Of a stretch of DNA of 64,000 nt, positions 21,858-33,591 are shown piece by piece. Both the position numbers and the translations under genes were made by a program. Location: contig NC_065878.1 of NCBI RefSeq assembly GCF_933775445.1, forward strand, positions 14,209,395 through 14,273,394, read 5' to 3'. The stretch comes from Argentina anserina. Lineage: Eukaryota > Streptophyta > Magnoliopsida > Rosales > Rosaceae. Numbering within the stretch: the first letter of the stretch is position 1; each line of letters starts with the position of its first letter. The notes under the pieces were generated by a model. It was not told the DNA's origin, did not search any database, and saw only the letters and a list, made by a program, of their open reading frames with translations.

Positions 21858-22618
21858 AGGAGACCGATTTCTAATGGTACAGGTCTTGGCGATTACTACT
21901 CAGAGTTTCATGTGAGAGTTCATCCTCTTAAGAATCATCATCAAGAGCAACATATGTGATGAAGGGGGTTTTCGTGCCTCTTTTTTTTTTTTTTTTTTTC
22001 TTTATCTAGCTTAGTGCTCCCTTTCCGGCTATGTGGCTCTTCACCAGACATATGAGCAACAACCGAAGTCCTGACCGGTGGAGTATCTCGAGTATCTTGT
22101 TTTCCCGAAAAAGCATTGCCTGATAAAATCTGATTATATGGTGGATGCCTAAAACCCTTGTTCCTGAGGCCACTTTTCAAGACCCCTAGAGGCCAATAAG
22201 ACAGTGACTTACACAACTACATTCCAATAAGTCACTGTCAGTATCACTTTTCTTAATTAATTATGTACTGATCTTGACCTAATAGTGGAGAGAGGGAGAG
22301 AACTGAAAAGGAGTTCAATAAAGAAGCCATGCATGCATGAAAAGCAACCCAACAAGGCACGGGTGGTGATACTTGTAACATGAATAAAATTAAGTTAGCT
22401 AAGCTAATCAAGGATTTCTCTTAGTGTTACAATCTTCTTTTCCTCTCAATGGTCCACAGCTCAGTCTTCTCATGTGAAAATTTAGAATCTCTGCTCGGGA
22501 CAAGCTTAGACAGCGTGGGGAGAATGTTTGAACAGGCCACATGTGGTTAAGCACGTGGAGGCATCATGGAGTTGAGTACCTCTTCTCTTTGATACGACGC
22601 ATCTATAGCATGTGGTTA
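21858..22618. other. no firm gene; contains a short unrecognised frame
   Basis: A minus-strand frame at 22216-21941 includes LRNKGFRHPPYNQILSG and TPPVRTSVVAHMSGEEP, with compositional bias that could be a gene scrap. I do not recognise it. A long T run (about 21981-22000) would be a poly(A) tail on the minus strand, and the frame lies just upstream of it, so a retrocopied scrap is possible. The rest is uninformative. Confidence 0.35.
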
Positions 22619-23355
22619 ATCCCATTATTTTGGTTCAAATAAAACCTTGTATGTATTACATTCAGTGGTACTCTTATAAGCTACTGTTACAAAGACCCGT
22701 TGCAATTCTTTCATATAAGTAGTACCCCATGGCGCAAGGTATTTCTGGGCATATGTGATAGCTCACAAGTTATTTTCAGTTCGTACCAACTCTATAAATT
22801 TGAAGTCTTAGCTGAAACTCCAATTTGCTCTTGGTTTTCTTTAACCTTGACTTGTTTTCGGCACACCAGGCCAGGGTAGGATCCACCTCCTTATTCTGGA
22901 GAGCTTCAATTACCTTTCTCGCTTCTTGAAATACATCAATATCGACAAGATCCTGAATATTATGGCTCTCAGCCATCTTCGCTGCAATGTCGTAATAAGA
23001 CATCCTCAGCATATAGTCCACAAGGATCCGGTTCAGCCGCACATTGTTCCATTCTGATAAATTCTCCACATCTGCTGATTCCAAATGATCCAGCCTCGCC
23101 CGGCACCGCTGCGCCTGTAGGTTCTCTGCCTTGCTCCCCTCCTCCAGCTTTTGTTTGAGGCCTTGGAGCCTGGAGACGAGGGAACTGAGGTGAGTGACAG
23201 TGTCATCGCAGAGCATGTCGTCGCGGTCGACGGCATCGTTGACGTCGTTGATGACGGCGAACATCTCCTCCTCGGCAACGCAGTTGTGGGCGCGGATCGT
23301 CTTCTTGTAGGGCTCGAAGGGGTCAAGGAGGAACTGGTGCTCGAGCTTGAAGGAG
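22619..23355 (-). pseudogene. MAEA/FYV10 (GID9) pseudogene, intronless
   Basis: Homologous to plant MAEA, a RING-type subunit of the GID/CTLH E3 ubiquitin ligase. The minus-strand frame begins near LKLEHQFLL and reads THLSSLVSRLQGLKQKLEEG, RCRARLDHLESADVENLSEW and the LisH motif NRILVDYMLRMSYYDIAAKM. It goes on through the CTLH start (NIQDLVDIDVFQEARKVIEA, LAWCAENKSRLKK) to FQLRLQ. A two-base loss after that (about 22800) shifts frame; the shifted frame reads EFIELVR, then a stop, then KELQRVF and YKVLFEPK to about 22628, where homology ends. The RING end is missing. No intron interrupts about 245 codons, suggesting a retrocopy. Confidence 0.85.
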
Positions 23356-23559
23356 TTGGTGTGACAATTGTATAATTGAATCATTAAATGATTGAGTGCC
23401 GTTGTGCTTTAGTGCAATCGGTTTTTTTTGTCTGATTTTGACTTTTGATTTTTTTTACTGGTCTGACTTTGATATTTTTTTTCTTGTACGATTTTGACAA
23501 CAATCTGAGAGTCGCGATCAATCTAGCCATTCGACTACTTTAGAAACGCGTTGATTTCT

Positions 23560-23812
23560 AGCGGATTTGAAGAATGTAAACGACCTAATTATTTGACTAC
23601 TTTTATTTCATAGACTTGACAGCACTCAATAAAAACGTTTGAGGCTTTACGCATCACATTCACCATAGTGGCTTTCAAGAGTTTGAAGAACGTAAATGAC
23701 CTAATCGCTTTACTGCTTTCATTTCATAGACTTGACAACACTCAATAAAAGCGTTTTAGGCTTTACACATCACATTCACCATGACGGCTTTCAAGAGTTT
23801 TAAAGACGGGAC
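23560..23812. repeat. 120-bp tandem duplication
   Basis: Two copies with a 120-bp offset (for example 23613-23692 against 23733-23812) share GACTTGACA-CACTCAATAAAA-CGTTT and CATCACATTCACCAT. The second copy carries the ATG used by the PMD frame at 23781; the first copy has ATA at the same place. Confidence 0.8.
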
Positions 23813-26600
23813 GATTACTATCCTCGACGATGTTGAAGATGGGCAACAAGATGACACCACTTTAACTGTATATCCCTTTCTCCCTGGGCCAATCGCCTCT
23901 AAAGCTCTATTCTATGACAGCTCAACTCATGTCTCACAGTGGACTTACGCAGTGAATCGCCAAGTAGCCAGCTTTCAATCGCCAAAGTCAGGCAACGAGG
24001 AGCTAAGTTCAGACGTCTTGACGTTGAAGTCTGCACATCGTGATAAAGATGCTCATATGGTGTCATTCAAGCTTCTCAACGACTCTATATCCAATAACTC
24101 TGTGCGATGGGGTATGTTTCAAACTACCGGCGGCTTTATCTATACATAGTACTACTGAGAGTCGGTAGAAGATGTATTAAGCTGAAACAAAGACCACATC
24201 AAGAAGGCGGGCCTCTATCGAGCAGTGTTTGCGTCATTATTCAGTTATGATCGTGTTGCTCCCGTGGTGCGAGCTTTTTGTGAATATTGGTGCCCTGCTA
24301 TGAACACTTTGCACACATCGTAAGGGGAGATGTTTATCTCTGTTGGACCTTGAGCATATTGGAGGCTTGCCTATCCTTGGCAGGTTTTATGACGAAGTCG
24401 TTCCACACATTGGTGAGTTTTCTGGAAATAGAAAAGAAGGGGAGCTTCTCATCCCCAAAAGCTATCGTTATTGTTTCTTGCTTACTATAGATTATGCAAC
24501 AGAGAGCGTAGCAACGTGAAGATAACTACATGAATACAATATTGGTATAAAGGCAAGATGAGATACAAGAGACCTCCCGCCAAAAGTACACGAAATAAGA
24601 GGGACGCGCCCCCTAGTACTCATAATTCATCTGGCGCCATTCCGAGAATTCGCCAGCGAACTCTGGAATACCTTTCACCATTCGAGGATTTAGGCGTAGA
24701 AGAAGAAAACATGAAATCTGTTTACCTCTTTGCCTTTTATGCATGTTGGCTTTGTTTATTCGTATTCCCGAAGAATGATGCAGGTTTTATTCGACCAGGA
24801 GTTTTTAAGATCGCTCATAGAATGTCCCGGGGTCAAAACTATTGTCTGGTGGTTCTCGTATTGGCGAATATATATCAGGGTTTGAATGTCATATCTGTCT
24901 CTAATGATCCAAGAAGCTGTCCAACCACGCTTCCTTTTCATTACTTGTATGGGTGGTTGGGCGAATATTTTGTCACCCATTTCTTCTCTCGACATCCAGA
25001 AAGCTTCATGCCCTTGATGGTTCATATTTCAGGGGAATTTTCGGCAAGACATTTTGAGGATGGGTAGACCCGTGCCATGTTCACTGCTTGTGATGACGTG
25101 CAGATAGAACGATTTGCCAAAGTACCGAGTGTGCGCAAACTGATTGTTGACACTCATGGAGCCTCTCCTTCGGATTCTGCCTATCTGATTAGTCTTCGTT
25201 CCGGATTTGTGTCCTTGCGGCAAGATAGTCGGCGAGTAGTCAAACCATATAGCCCTCAACGATTTAGCCGACAATTCGGATATGTTCAAGGTGTTCCCGG
25301 AGGTTCCCACGGTGATCGTTGGCCCATAACTTTTGCTATAGCATACCCGTTTTGGGATAGTTTGACAAAGCTCGACAAAAAGGGTGAGGCAATCCTGCCT
25401 ATGAAAAGTGACATCACGAAGTTTATGGTTACTCAGGACTATGTCCAATAGTGGTTCAAAGTTCATCATCGTGTATTGAAGAAACCTATGAAGATAACTA
25501 TTGTGAATTTGCCGCAACAAGAGCCTCCAAAACCTAAAGGAGACGACCATGCAACAACTCCTCTTCAAATTTTGGTTTATGCCGAAGCTTTACCCCTGGT
25601 TGATAACTATCAGATTCCACCTCCAGTTTTGGAAGAAATCGGAGATTCATCAGATTTTCGCCCCAGGCCGAAGGAGAAGGTTGCTACATCCAGAAGGTGT
25701 AGCGGAAGCAGTAGTAGTACCCATAGTGACGTGCATTTCAAACGTCAAAAGGGGGATGATGCTGATCTTTTCCCTATTTACTACAATCCCAATGCCAATT
25801 TTGATCTTGGTAGCAATTTTCTTAGGGATGCTCCTGGTCCTTCAAAACTCGTGCCCACGCATGTTGAGGTAAAAAAATTTGTTGTAGTTTCTTTTGTACT
25901 TGGCTCATTTAGTTATGTTGAATGTATCATATTCAACAGTTCACATATTGTTGACTTGACCCAATTTTGTTCCTCCCAGCTTGAAGATATCGGTTATTTT
26001 GATGAAGTCTGCTCAGGTGACAACGTTCAATTTCCTTTTGAGGAGTGTGCAACTAATACTCTCCCGGAAAAAGAAGTACGTCAAAAGGAGAGTGAACCAC
26101 CACAACCAGTTGACCAGAGAGGTACATGCGAACATATTTATATATTATTTTCCCGTATTTCTTCAATAATTCATGCTCATCCAGCTTTTTTTTTTTGCAG
26201 GTTTGTCCATGGCGACAGAGAGTACAAAGCCTTTAGAAAGAACAATATTTCCTGAAGCTTCTGTGTGCGATATTGAGATAGTGGATACAAGTCAATAGCT
26301 CCACGACATCCGCATACGAGCAGCTGCAGAAGTTTGTGCAAAGATAGAAGGCTTGATAGCGATGTATTCTCTGAAGATGATTATTGCTGGGAAGAATGAG
26401 CTTGATATGTTGACGAATGAACTTAGAAAATATGAAGTCGACCCATCAACAATAAAAAAACATTGGAGCAGTTGTTGACAAGCGCTACCCTGTATGACTC
26501 AGCAAGACTTGCATGCACTCACAAATGCGCCATGGCCACAAGTGCCCAAAAATTGGCAGAGACAGAGTCAGAAATCAAGACAGCTCAAAAAATTGAAATA
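23781..26600 (+). pseudogene. plant mobile domain (PMD, aminotransferase-like) gene, antisense within the Tat element
   Basis: From ATG 23781 a leader frame ends in stops near 24150. Then the PMD core appears in pieces: GLYRAVFASLFSYDRV, RAFCEYWCPAMNTLHTS (24210-24318), LEACLSLAGFM in a shifted frame, then FAFYACWLCLFVFPKNDAGF, VLANIYQGLNVIS and HYLYGWLGEYFVTHF (24558-25067). The C-terminal part runs 25077-25900. GT...AG introns are visible at about 25870-25979 and 26122-26201, with a pyrimidine-rich acceptor in the second. A coiled tail (LDMLTNELRKYEV) runs to about 26600. Stops at 25065 and 25449 and shifts near 24350 disable it. PMD proteins are associated with silencing and occur in retrotransposons. 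Confidence 0.82.
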
Positions 26601-26634
26601 ACCGTGGTCGAACACCTTTATTGAAGGCGTGTAA

Positions 26635-27570
26635 CATTCGAGCATGGTAGCATTCCAGGTGTTGTTATGCATCAAGCCTCTTCTCGTCCAAAGCTTCTAA
26701 CTCTTGAAGGCTCAACTTGACATTTTCCTCATTTGTGAGACCTTCTTGCAAAGCGATTCTTAATGACAAAATTTCTTTCTCTAATGGTAACATGGCTTCG
26801 ACACTATAGACGTGAGAATAAGGGGTATCATTTGTGGCTGTCCGATATGTCATTCTATAAGCCCAGAGAGCTTCACCCAATTTCTCATGCCAATCCTTTG
26901 TTTCTTGCCGACAGTTTTCTTCAGAATGTTACAAAGCATTTTATTGAATGCTTCTGCCAAACCATTTGCCAGGGCGTTGTACATTGAAGAAAAGTGAAGC
27001 TTGAAGTGGAATTTCTTGCTCAACTTTTCTGTTGCGGTATTCGAGAAATATTTGGTGTTGTCTGTGATGATGCACCGTGGTATACCATAGCGTTGTATAA
27101 TGCTTCCCGTAATGAAGTCCACAATATTTTCTTTCTTTATTTCTTTCAACGGTATCACCTCTACCCACTTTGAGAATGTACATATAACCTATGACCAGCC
27201 GATGATTTCAGAGTGATGTATCCGATTGCATCCATTCTCAATACGTCGAATGGGTGCGAAGCAATTGTCGGATGTAACGGCTCAGGTGGCTGATGAATGA
27301 AGTTGGCATGAAACTGACAAGCTTGGCATTTTTGTGTATACTCCATACAATCTTTGACCATGGTGGGCCAATAATACCCTAGTCGTCTTACTTAAAAATG
27401 TAACTTCGGTCCTGACTTATGTTCTCCACACACTCCAGAATGAACCTCTTCCGTGGCTTTGACCGCTTCATCTTTTCCCAAGCATCGAAGGAGTAATCTA
27501 TCAAATGACCTCTGATATAAAGTTTCTTTGTAGTAGAGGAAGCGCGGTGTTTGCCGCTTGATCCTCCACC
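26635..27570 (-). pseudogene. integrase of the Tat element
   Basis: Inserts element cDNA. The H2C2 zinc finger is readable (HSGVCGEH before 27392, then CMEYTQKCQACQ at about 27300). In the catalytic core the first Asp lies in RMDAIG (about 27230), the second in IITDNTKYFS (about 27055) and the Glu in GLAEAFNKML (about 26955). The end reads ALWAYRMTYRTATNDTPY, EKEILSLRIAL and LEALDEKRLDA, then a stop at 26665 with a few more homologous residues (HLECYHARM). Frame changes near 27385, 27180 and 26850 break it. Directly downstream the antisense PMD gene begins. Confidence 0.85.
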
Positions 27571-28403
27571 TTTGTTTCGAATCTTCGGGAAGCTTGTTGT
27601 GCTCCAGATAGTCGTTAAAAGGATGCCTCCAATCTTCAACATCAATGGTGTAAACTGACACTACATGAGAACTTGCACACTGGAGTGAAGGCTTTGTTGT
27701 CACGACCCACCTTTTAAAAATTGGGATGTCCAAAATTTCGTCTCTAGACAATGCCAAAGTCGCCGCCAAGTTTTCCAATGCGTCTGCCATTTGATTTTCT
27801 TTTCGTGGCATATGTATGAGTATAACAGTATCAAAGCCCTTCAAGAGTTGTGTGGCGAGTTGGAAATACGGTACCAAATCTTCCTTCTTGACCTCGTAAT
27901 TAGTGAGCAGTTGATCAATCACCAACTTCGAATCTTCATACACTTCAAGACTTTGGATTTCAATTTTCCAACGCTGTTTGCAATACCATGATCAAGGCTT
28001 GGTACTCTGTGACATTGTTGGAGCACAGTTCCCCAAGAGTGAAAGAATAAGGTAATATCTGTTTTTGTGGAGAGACAAAGATAACACCAGCCCCTGCTCC
28101 GTCTGTCCTAGATGAGCCATCGAAAAACATATTCCAAGTAGGGGGGACCTCTAAGAGGAAGACTTCCTCGTCCAGGAATTCATCTGAGATTTCCCAATCC
28201 GTTGGAATAGGGTGGTCTGCCAGGAAGTAGGCCAACGCTTGTCCTTTCACTGCTTTAGTGGGCACATATACAATGTCGTATTGGTTCAATAGTAATGCCC
28301 ACTTAGCCATGCGCCCGGTTAGAACTGGTTTAGATAATATGAACTTAATTAGATCGGCTCGCGCCACCAAGTGCATTGTGTAAGCTTGCATGTAATGCCT
28401 CAA
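27570..28403 (-). pseudogene. second, archaeal-type RNase H of the Tat element
   Basis: After the first RNase H the minus strand reads KWALLLNQYDIVYVPTKAVK, LADHPIPTDWEIS, then MFFDGSSRTDGAGAGVIFVS, the start of a second RNase H fold with its catalytic Asp. LGELCSNNVTEYQALIMVLQ follows with the Glu. A frame change near 27950 leads to YEDSKLVIDQLL (Asp) and MPRKENQMADALENLAATL (Asp). Two RNase H domains are a hallmark of the Tat group. The key acidic residues are readable but the frame break disables the domain. Confidence 0.85.
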
Positions 28404-29661
28404 CTTTTAAATGGCGAAGATGAGTGCAAGACACATCTTCTCTATCGGCGGATAATTTAGCTCAGGTTCGGTGAGGGTCCGACTTAAGTAGTACACGGAT
28501 TTCTCTTTTTTGGCTTCATTTTCTTGGGCAAGAAGGGCCCCAAGTGATCTCTCTTGAGCCGCGATGTAAAGGATAAGAGGTTTCCCGGCGATAGGTGCAC
28601 CCAACACCGAAGGATTGGCCAGGTATTTCTTTCTGCTCTCAAAGGCATTGCGACAAGTTTCATCCCATACAAATGGAACATCTTTCTTCATGAATCGACT
28701 GAATGGTTGGCAAGTCGTCCTTAGAGGCTTTTCAACTCGCGCAAATTTCTTGGCTCTGGCATTTCCTGGATGGCTTTAATTTTTGATTGGTCTACCTCGA
28801 TGCCACGAAGCTTCACATTTAATCCAAGAAATTTTCCAGAACTGACGTCGAAGGCACACTTCAAGGGATTCATTTTTAACTGGTATTTGCGTAACCTGTC
28901 GAACACTCTTCGTATATCTTGCAGGTCATTACTTCTTTTCATTGTTTTGACAACCAAATCATCAACATAGCATTCTACATACTTATGCAGTATGTCACCG
29001 AAAAGTTTCTACATAGCGCGTTGGTACATTGCACCTGCATTTTTTAACCCGAATGATATGACCTTATAGCAATAAATTCCTTTGGAAGTTCGAAATGCAA
29101 TGAGTTCCTCATCCTCTAAGGCCATCCTTATCTGGTTGTAACATGATGATCCGTCCATGAATGATAAAATCTCATGCCTGGTTGTCGCATCGACCATGAG
29201 CTCTATGATTGGCAGAGGAAATCATCTTTTGGACATGCCTCATTTAAGTCACGAAAATCTACAGAAACGCAGATTTGTCCGTTCTTCTTCTTGACAGGAA
29301 CAATGTTTGCGATCCACTTGGGATATTGAACTTCTCTAATGAAGCCTGCGGCAATCAACTTATCAACTTCTGCTTCAATTTGAGGATTAAGTTTTGTTCG
29401 AAAGCGTCTTTGTGTTTGCTTGGTTGGCCGAGCCTCCGGTTTGACAGCAAGTCGATGAACTGCTACCATTGGATCCAGGCCAGGAATTTCTTTGTACGTC
29501 CAAGAAAAGACATCTTTGTACTCGAGCAACAGATCAAGATATTCTTTTTCTTCTTCAAAACTTAAAGACGCACTCAAAAAAATAGGGCTTGGGTCTTCTT
29601 CTGTTCCTAAGTTAATCTCCTTAAGTTCATCCATAGTGGCTTCCCCCCCCCCCGTCTTCAT
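28404..29661 (-). pseudogene. reverse transcriptase and RNase H of the Tat element
   Basis: 29661-29203 encodes the linker and RT fingers (YKDVFSWTYKEIPGLDP, GFIREVQYPKWIANIVPVKK, VSVDFRDLNEACPKDDF). 29197-29009 gives FMDGSSCYNQIRM and YCYKVISFGLKNAGAMYQ. A TAG follows RAM near 29012; then CYVDDLVVK carries an intact YVDD box (about 28970). 28957-28721 is the thumb (RVFDRLRKYQLKMNPLKCAF, GIEVDQSKIKAIQEMPEPR). 28691-28407 is the first RNase H (PLILYIAAQERSLGALLAQ, YYLSRTLTEPELNYPPIEK). At least two stops or shifts interrupt the chain. Confidence 0.88.
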
Positions 29662-30427
29662 GTTCTTGAGGAGATTCGTCTACTTCAATTTCAAAATCTC
29701 CATGATCGTCTTCCTCTGCGGCATCTGCTTCTACCACCGTGACATGATAAGAGGTTTGGACGATGTTATCCTCATCGCCATTACCGAGGTTGCTATCTCC
29801 TTTTTGGCTAGTGAATATGATGGTATATTGCTTCACTTTGAGTTGATTCGTAGAATCCACCTCCAACACACAATGCCTCGTCATGCGTGACGGAATAAGA
29901 CTTCGGATTTCTTTTCTCTCCGCTTGACTACAAGTCATTTTACTCTTGCTTATTTGTTGTTCCTTAGGTGCTTGGATCTTTTCCAATGCAGGCTTTAGCG
30001 GAATAAGGTTCGACTCTTTCTTATTTTTGTCTGAACTTGACATCCTTTTGAATATTGAAGACTGAACCTCTACTTGCTGTCATGTTCACACGGTCAAAAA
30101 CTGACACCCTTGTGATTGATCCTTTAATACATTAAGATGTTGTTTTTCGAGAACCTGGACGAATGCGATCGAACGACGAAATGCGAGGAGTTGACTGAAC
30201 CTCTTGATTCTTTTCCTCAACTACCTCGACACTAATATGTTGCACATTGGCTCGCTCCGCCTTTCGCCTTCCTGAAATTCTGATTGGCTTGATCGAAGTG
30301 AAACCGAGACCAGCTTTAGATGAATTAATTGTTGCCCCTTGCTCTCATAACTTCTTTTGTGGTTTATCGAGCTCATGCGCCTTCATTACTGCAGCTTGGT
30401 CGTCCTTCGTTACTACATCATCCTCTT
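29662..30427 (-). pseudogene. protease-RT linker of the Tat element, decayed
   Basis: The minus-strand frame 30043-29627 is acidic and Glu/Asp-rich (VEADAAEEDDHGDFEIEVDE) and leads into the RT linker. 30427-30044 shows only short frames. A run of ten C at about 29643-29653 marks a likely slippage or sequencing-sensitive spot. No recognised domain. Confidence 0.5.
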
Positions 30428-31207
30428 CTAATTTTCGTGGACACTCTTGTGACTTTGTCCCCACAAATGGAGACTCCCCCTCCCTTCGCCTAGACTTCGA
30501 GACATAGCGAAGGTCCAGAGAGGCATGGGTGGCTTTTCTTTCCGCAGACGATGTTGCCACTTCAAATGAGACTTTTGCGACACTTTACCATGAAGCTCAA
30601 TGTCTTTTGATTTGGCATCATTCTCCCTAACTTTAGCGGCTTTCCCCATAGAGGGTACTCCGATCGGAAGGACTTCGTTCATTGACTCCTCATCTGTGTA
30701 GAATTTAGAATCTGCGAAGTATGATTCAGCTTCTGTGAATGGTTTAGTATCTCCTACCACGATTTTCACACCTCCGCGATAGAACTTGAAGCATTGGTGT
30801 AAATTGGATGGCACAATGCCATTTTCATGTACCCATGGTTGTCCCAACAACAAGTTGTACGAGGTCTTCAGATTGATGACATAGAACAAGGTGTTTGATT
30901 TTAGCTCTCTGATGTCCATGTCTAGTCTGATCATCCTTACCACTCTTTGTCCTCCTTGGTTGAAACCTTGGATCCTGAGACGACTCCTTGATAACTCATC
31001 AACGTTGATGCCGAGTTGAGACATGGTTGACTTGGGCATGATATTTACTGATGACCATCCGTCTATGAGCATGCGATTCAACTTCCGTTCTCGCATGTAC
31101 CCTGTCACAAAAACAGGCCTATTATGTGGCTTAGAACCTAATTGGAGGTCATCATCTGTGAAGTGAATGGTATCACAATATGCATCACACGCGCAACATT
31201 CCTTCAT
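30428..31207 (-). pseudogene. retropepsin-like aspartic protease region of the Tat element
   Basis: The minus-strand frame contains IHFTDDDLQLGSKPHNRPVF, then NRMLIDGWSSVNIMPKSTM (about 31075) and LLLGQPWVHENGIVPSNLHQ. The catalytic Asp is in LIDG, but the next residue is Trp where small residues are usual, so activity is doubtful. The tail (30660-30428) is basic and low in motif content. It lies between gag and RT as expected. The frame is open over 259 residues, longer than the protease itself. Confidence 0.8.
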
Positions 31208-33517
31208 GCCTTGTGGAGTGTTTTCTTACTTCAATAAGCAACTCCACAAGTGCGCATCTCGTTGATTTTGGCAATTGCATCAAGTTAGAGACGCTATGTT
31301 GGAAAGGTAGACTCTCCAATTGTTTCAACACCTCATTTTTCTTTAACACTTGACTTGGACCTATTTCGCTTGCTTCAGACTTTTCGTCTTCTTTGGAGAT
31401 GACTTCACAACTTGTGGCCATTAAAGCGACCTCCGATTGTTTTGTAGGCAAGTGCTCTATTAACAAGTTCCAGCAATAAGGCTTCCACAAATATGGAACG
31501 ACTTTCGTCTCAAAACGTCCTCGTCCACTCTCCTCCCATCATGGAGGTGATTTTTATGACTTAGTTGGGCAATCGGTGAATTTGACATCATACATTTGCG
31601 AGTTCTTCTCTCGGTGATCAATATACATCGTTCATCATCAGCATTAGAGGCAACTTAGAGGATAGGCGTGGAAGTAGGACATTTTTAACTTATTTGGTCT
31701 TCTTATGTTTGCACGCCTCTTTTGTGAAATGAGACGGTACTTTTATTAGGTGAAAATGGAGTGGAACTGCCTCGAACGACCCGAATGTTACGGTAGTGCA
31801 ATTGACTTCAGCAAAGTCGTCAACGTCCAGCTCAATCTTCCCTTGCTTGGTGAGATTCATTATCAAATTCTTGAGAACAAAGCATTTCTCTATAAGATGA
31901 CTAATGAGGTGATGATATTTGTAATACTTCGGATCATTGACACAATGCATTTCTTCTGGACGCTTGCACTCCAGAAGATCTATTATCTTGTTTTCAAGTA
32001 GATCCTCTAATATGCCCGCCACATCAGAGTCTGGGAACGGGTACATCTTTCGCTCCATCTCCTTCAACGTGCGTTTACTCCTATCGTAGGTTCGAGGAGG
32101 TTCGTCCTTATTGAACTCCTTCTTATCCCATGTAGAGATCTTAACTGGTGCAGTATTGATGACCATTGATTCTTTGGAAGGCTTTTTCACAACCTTGTCA
32201 AATCTGCTTCCGAAGACTTTGTCTTTTCGCTGGTCAACTATGGACTCATTCTTTTCCTTATGACTTGCCAAGCTTAGCTCCATGTCATGGGCTCGAGTAG
32301 CCAACTCTTCGAAAGAACGAGGCTTGATCCCTTGCAAGATGTATAGAAAATCAAAGTGCATACCTTGGATGCACATTTCAACGGCTGACACCTCTGACAG
32401 TCGGTCCTTGCAATCAAGGCTAAGTGAGTGTCATCTATTGATGTAGTCGACCGAGGGTTCATCCTTCCGTTGCTTCGTGTTAGTTAGTTCCATCATGCTC
32501 ACCGTCCGGCTTGTACTATAGAATCGATTCAGGAACTCGCGCTCCATTTGGTCTCAAATGTCAACATACTCCGGCTTTAAGTTTGTATACCACTCAAGGC
32601 ATTTCCATTCAACGAGCGAACAAACTACTTCACAAGGTGATCACCTTTTGTCCCGCCGTTACTGCAAGTCTCCACAAAGTGGGCGACATATTGCTTTGGG
32701 TTCCCTTCACCTTCAAATTGTTGGAACTTTGGTGGCTGATACCCCAACGGTATCCTTAAGCTGTCGATCCTCTTAGTGTAAGGTTTGGAGTAAGTGAGAG
32801 AGTCACGAGAATGACCTCCATATTGAGCCCGAATTGAGTTGGTGATGATGTTTTGCAATTACTGGAGTGATAAGGAACCAAGCGAGTCGCCATCGTTCTT
32901 GGACGTTTCTCCCTTTTCATTTACTTTGCTCCTTCTAGACAACTCTTTGGTGGAGTTCTCAGCATCGTGATCTTAGAACTTGCTATAAAGTTCAGCGATT
33001 TGCACGTCTTTTTCTTCAACCGTTCGGGTGAGCTTTTCAACCATCTCCAACAGATTGGAGAGTTGCTCCTCGATTGTGGATGTCCTCGTCACCAAGACCT
33101 GCGCATTGTCATAAGAGGATTCATGAAAGTTATCGCCATCTCCTTTGGGACTTCCATGGTATGATGCCGTGCTTGATTCATCATCAGAGAAAATGTCTTC
33201 CAAGATAGGGTCATCACCATGAACTGATAGAAGAGATTGCTCTTTTGGCCCTTTCTCTTTTGACGCTTGCTTCTTCCCACTCTCAGAGGCATGCTCTATT
33301 GTTCCCAAGCTCTCCAAGGTGATGACTGGCTAGCAAGTGCCACAAATGTCGTCAGTTGAGCTCTAGCCATGCTCTGGGTGAGAAGGGAAATCGGTTCACT
33401 CTTTAATTTGGAGGATGTTTGTTTGGATTTCTTGACCTGCTCGGCCTCTCTGCTTAACCTCGCAGTTGTGGACTTGGATTTCATCGATAGAACGGCTTGG
33501 TTGTTCTTGGAAGCCAT
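31185..33517 (-). pseudogene. gag of the Tat element
   Basis: A start at 33517 (MASKNNQAVLSMKSKSTTAR) fits a position about 75 bp inside the 5' LTR. The acidic N-terminal part ends in a coiled segment (QLSNLLEMVEKLTRTVEEKD, frame 33317-32973). The core is recognisable at 32858-32625 (PPKFQQFEGEGNPKQYVAHF) and 32391-31690 (MHFDFLYILQGIKPRSFEEL, ATRAHDMELSLA). The C-terminal part to 31185 has a CEVISKED-rich acidic stretch. Stops at several points (for example after 33296 and 32970, and around 32460-32520) break it. Confidence 0.78.
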
Positions 33518-33570
33518 CACACAAAGGAATTTGAAGACTTCTGCGAAGAAGGAGATGAGAGGCAAAAAAT

Positions 33571-33590
33571 GTCTCACTGGGCGTGCCAAT
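33571..33590 (-). promoter_or_regulatory. primer-binding site of the Tat element
   Basis: On the minus strand AATTGGCACGCCCAGTG follows directly after the LTR end TACA. Position and TTGGC start fit a tRNA primer-binding site; I do not assign the tRNA. Confidence 0.65.
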
Positions 33591-33591
33591 T

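Noticed and set aside
29641..29655. Run of ten C inside the Tat element
   Set aside because: Could be a real mutation hot spot or an assembly error; no function can be argued.
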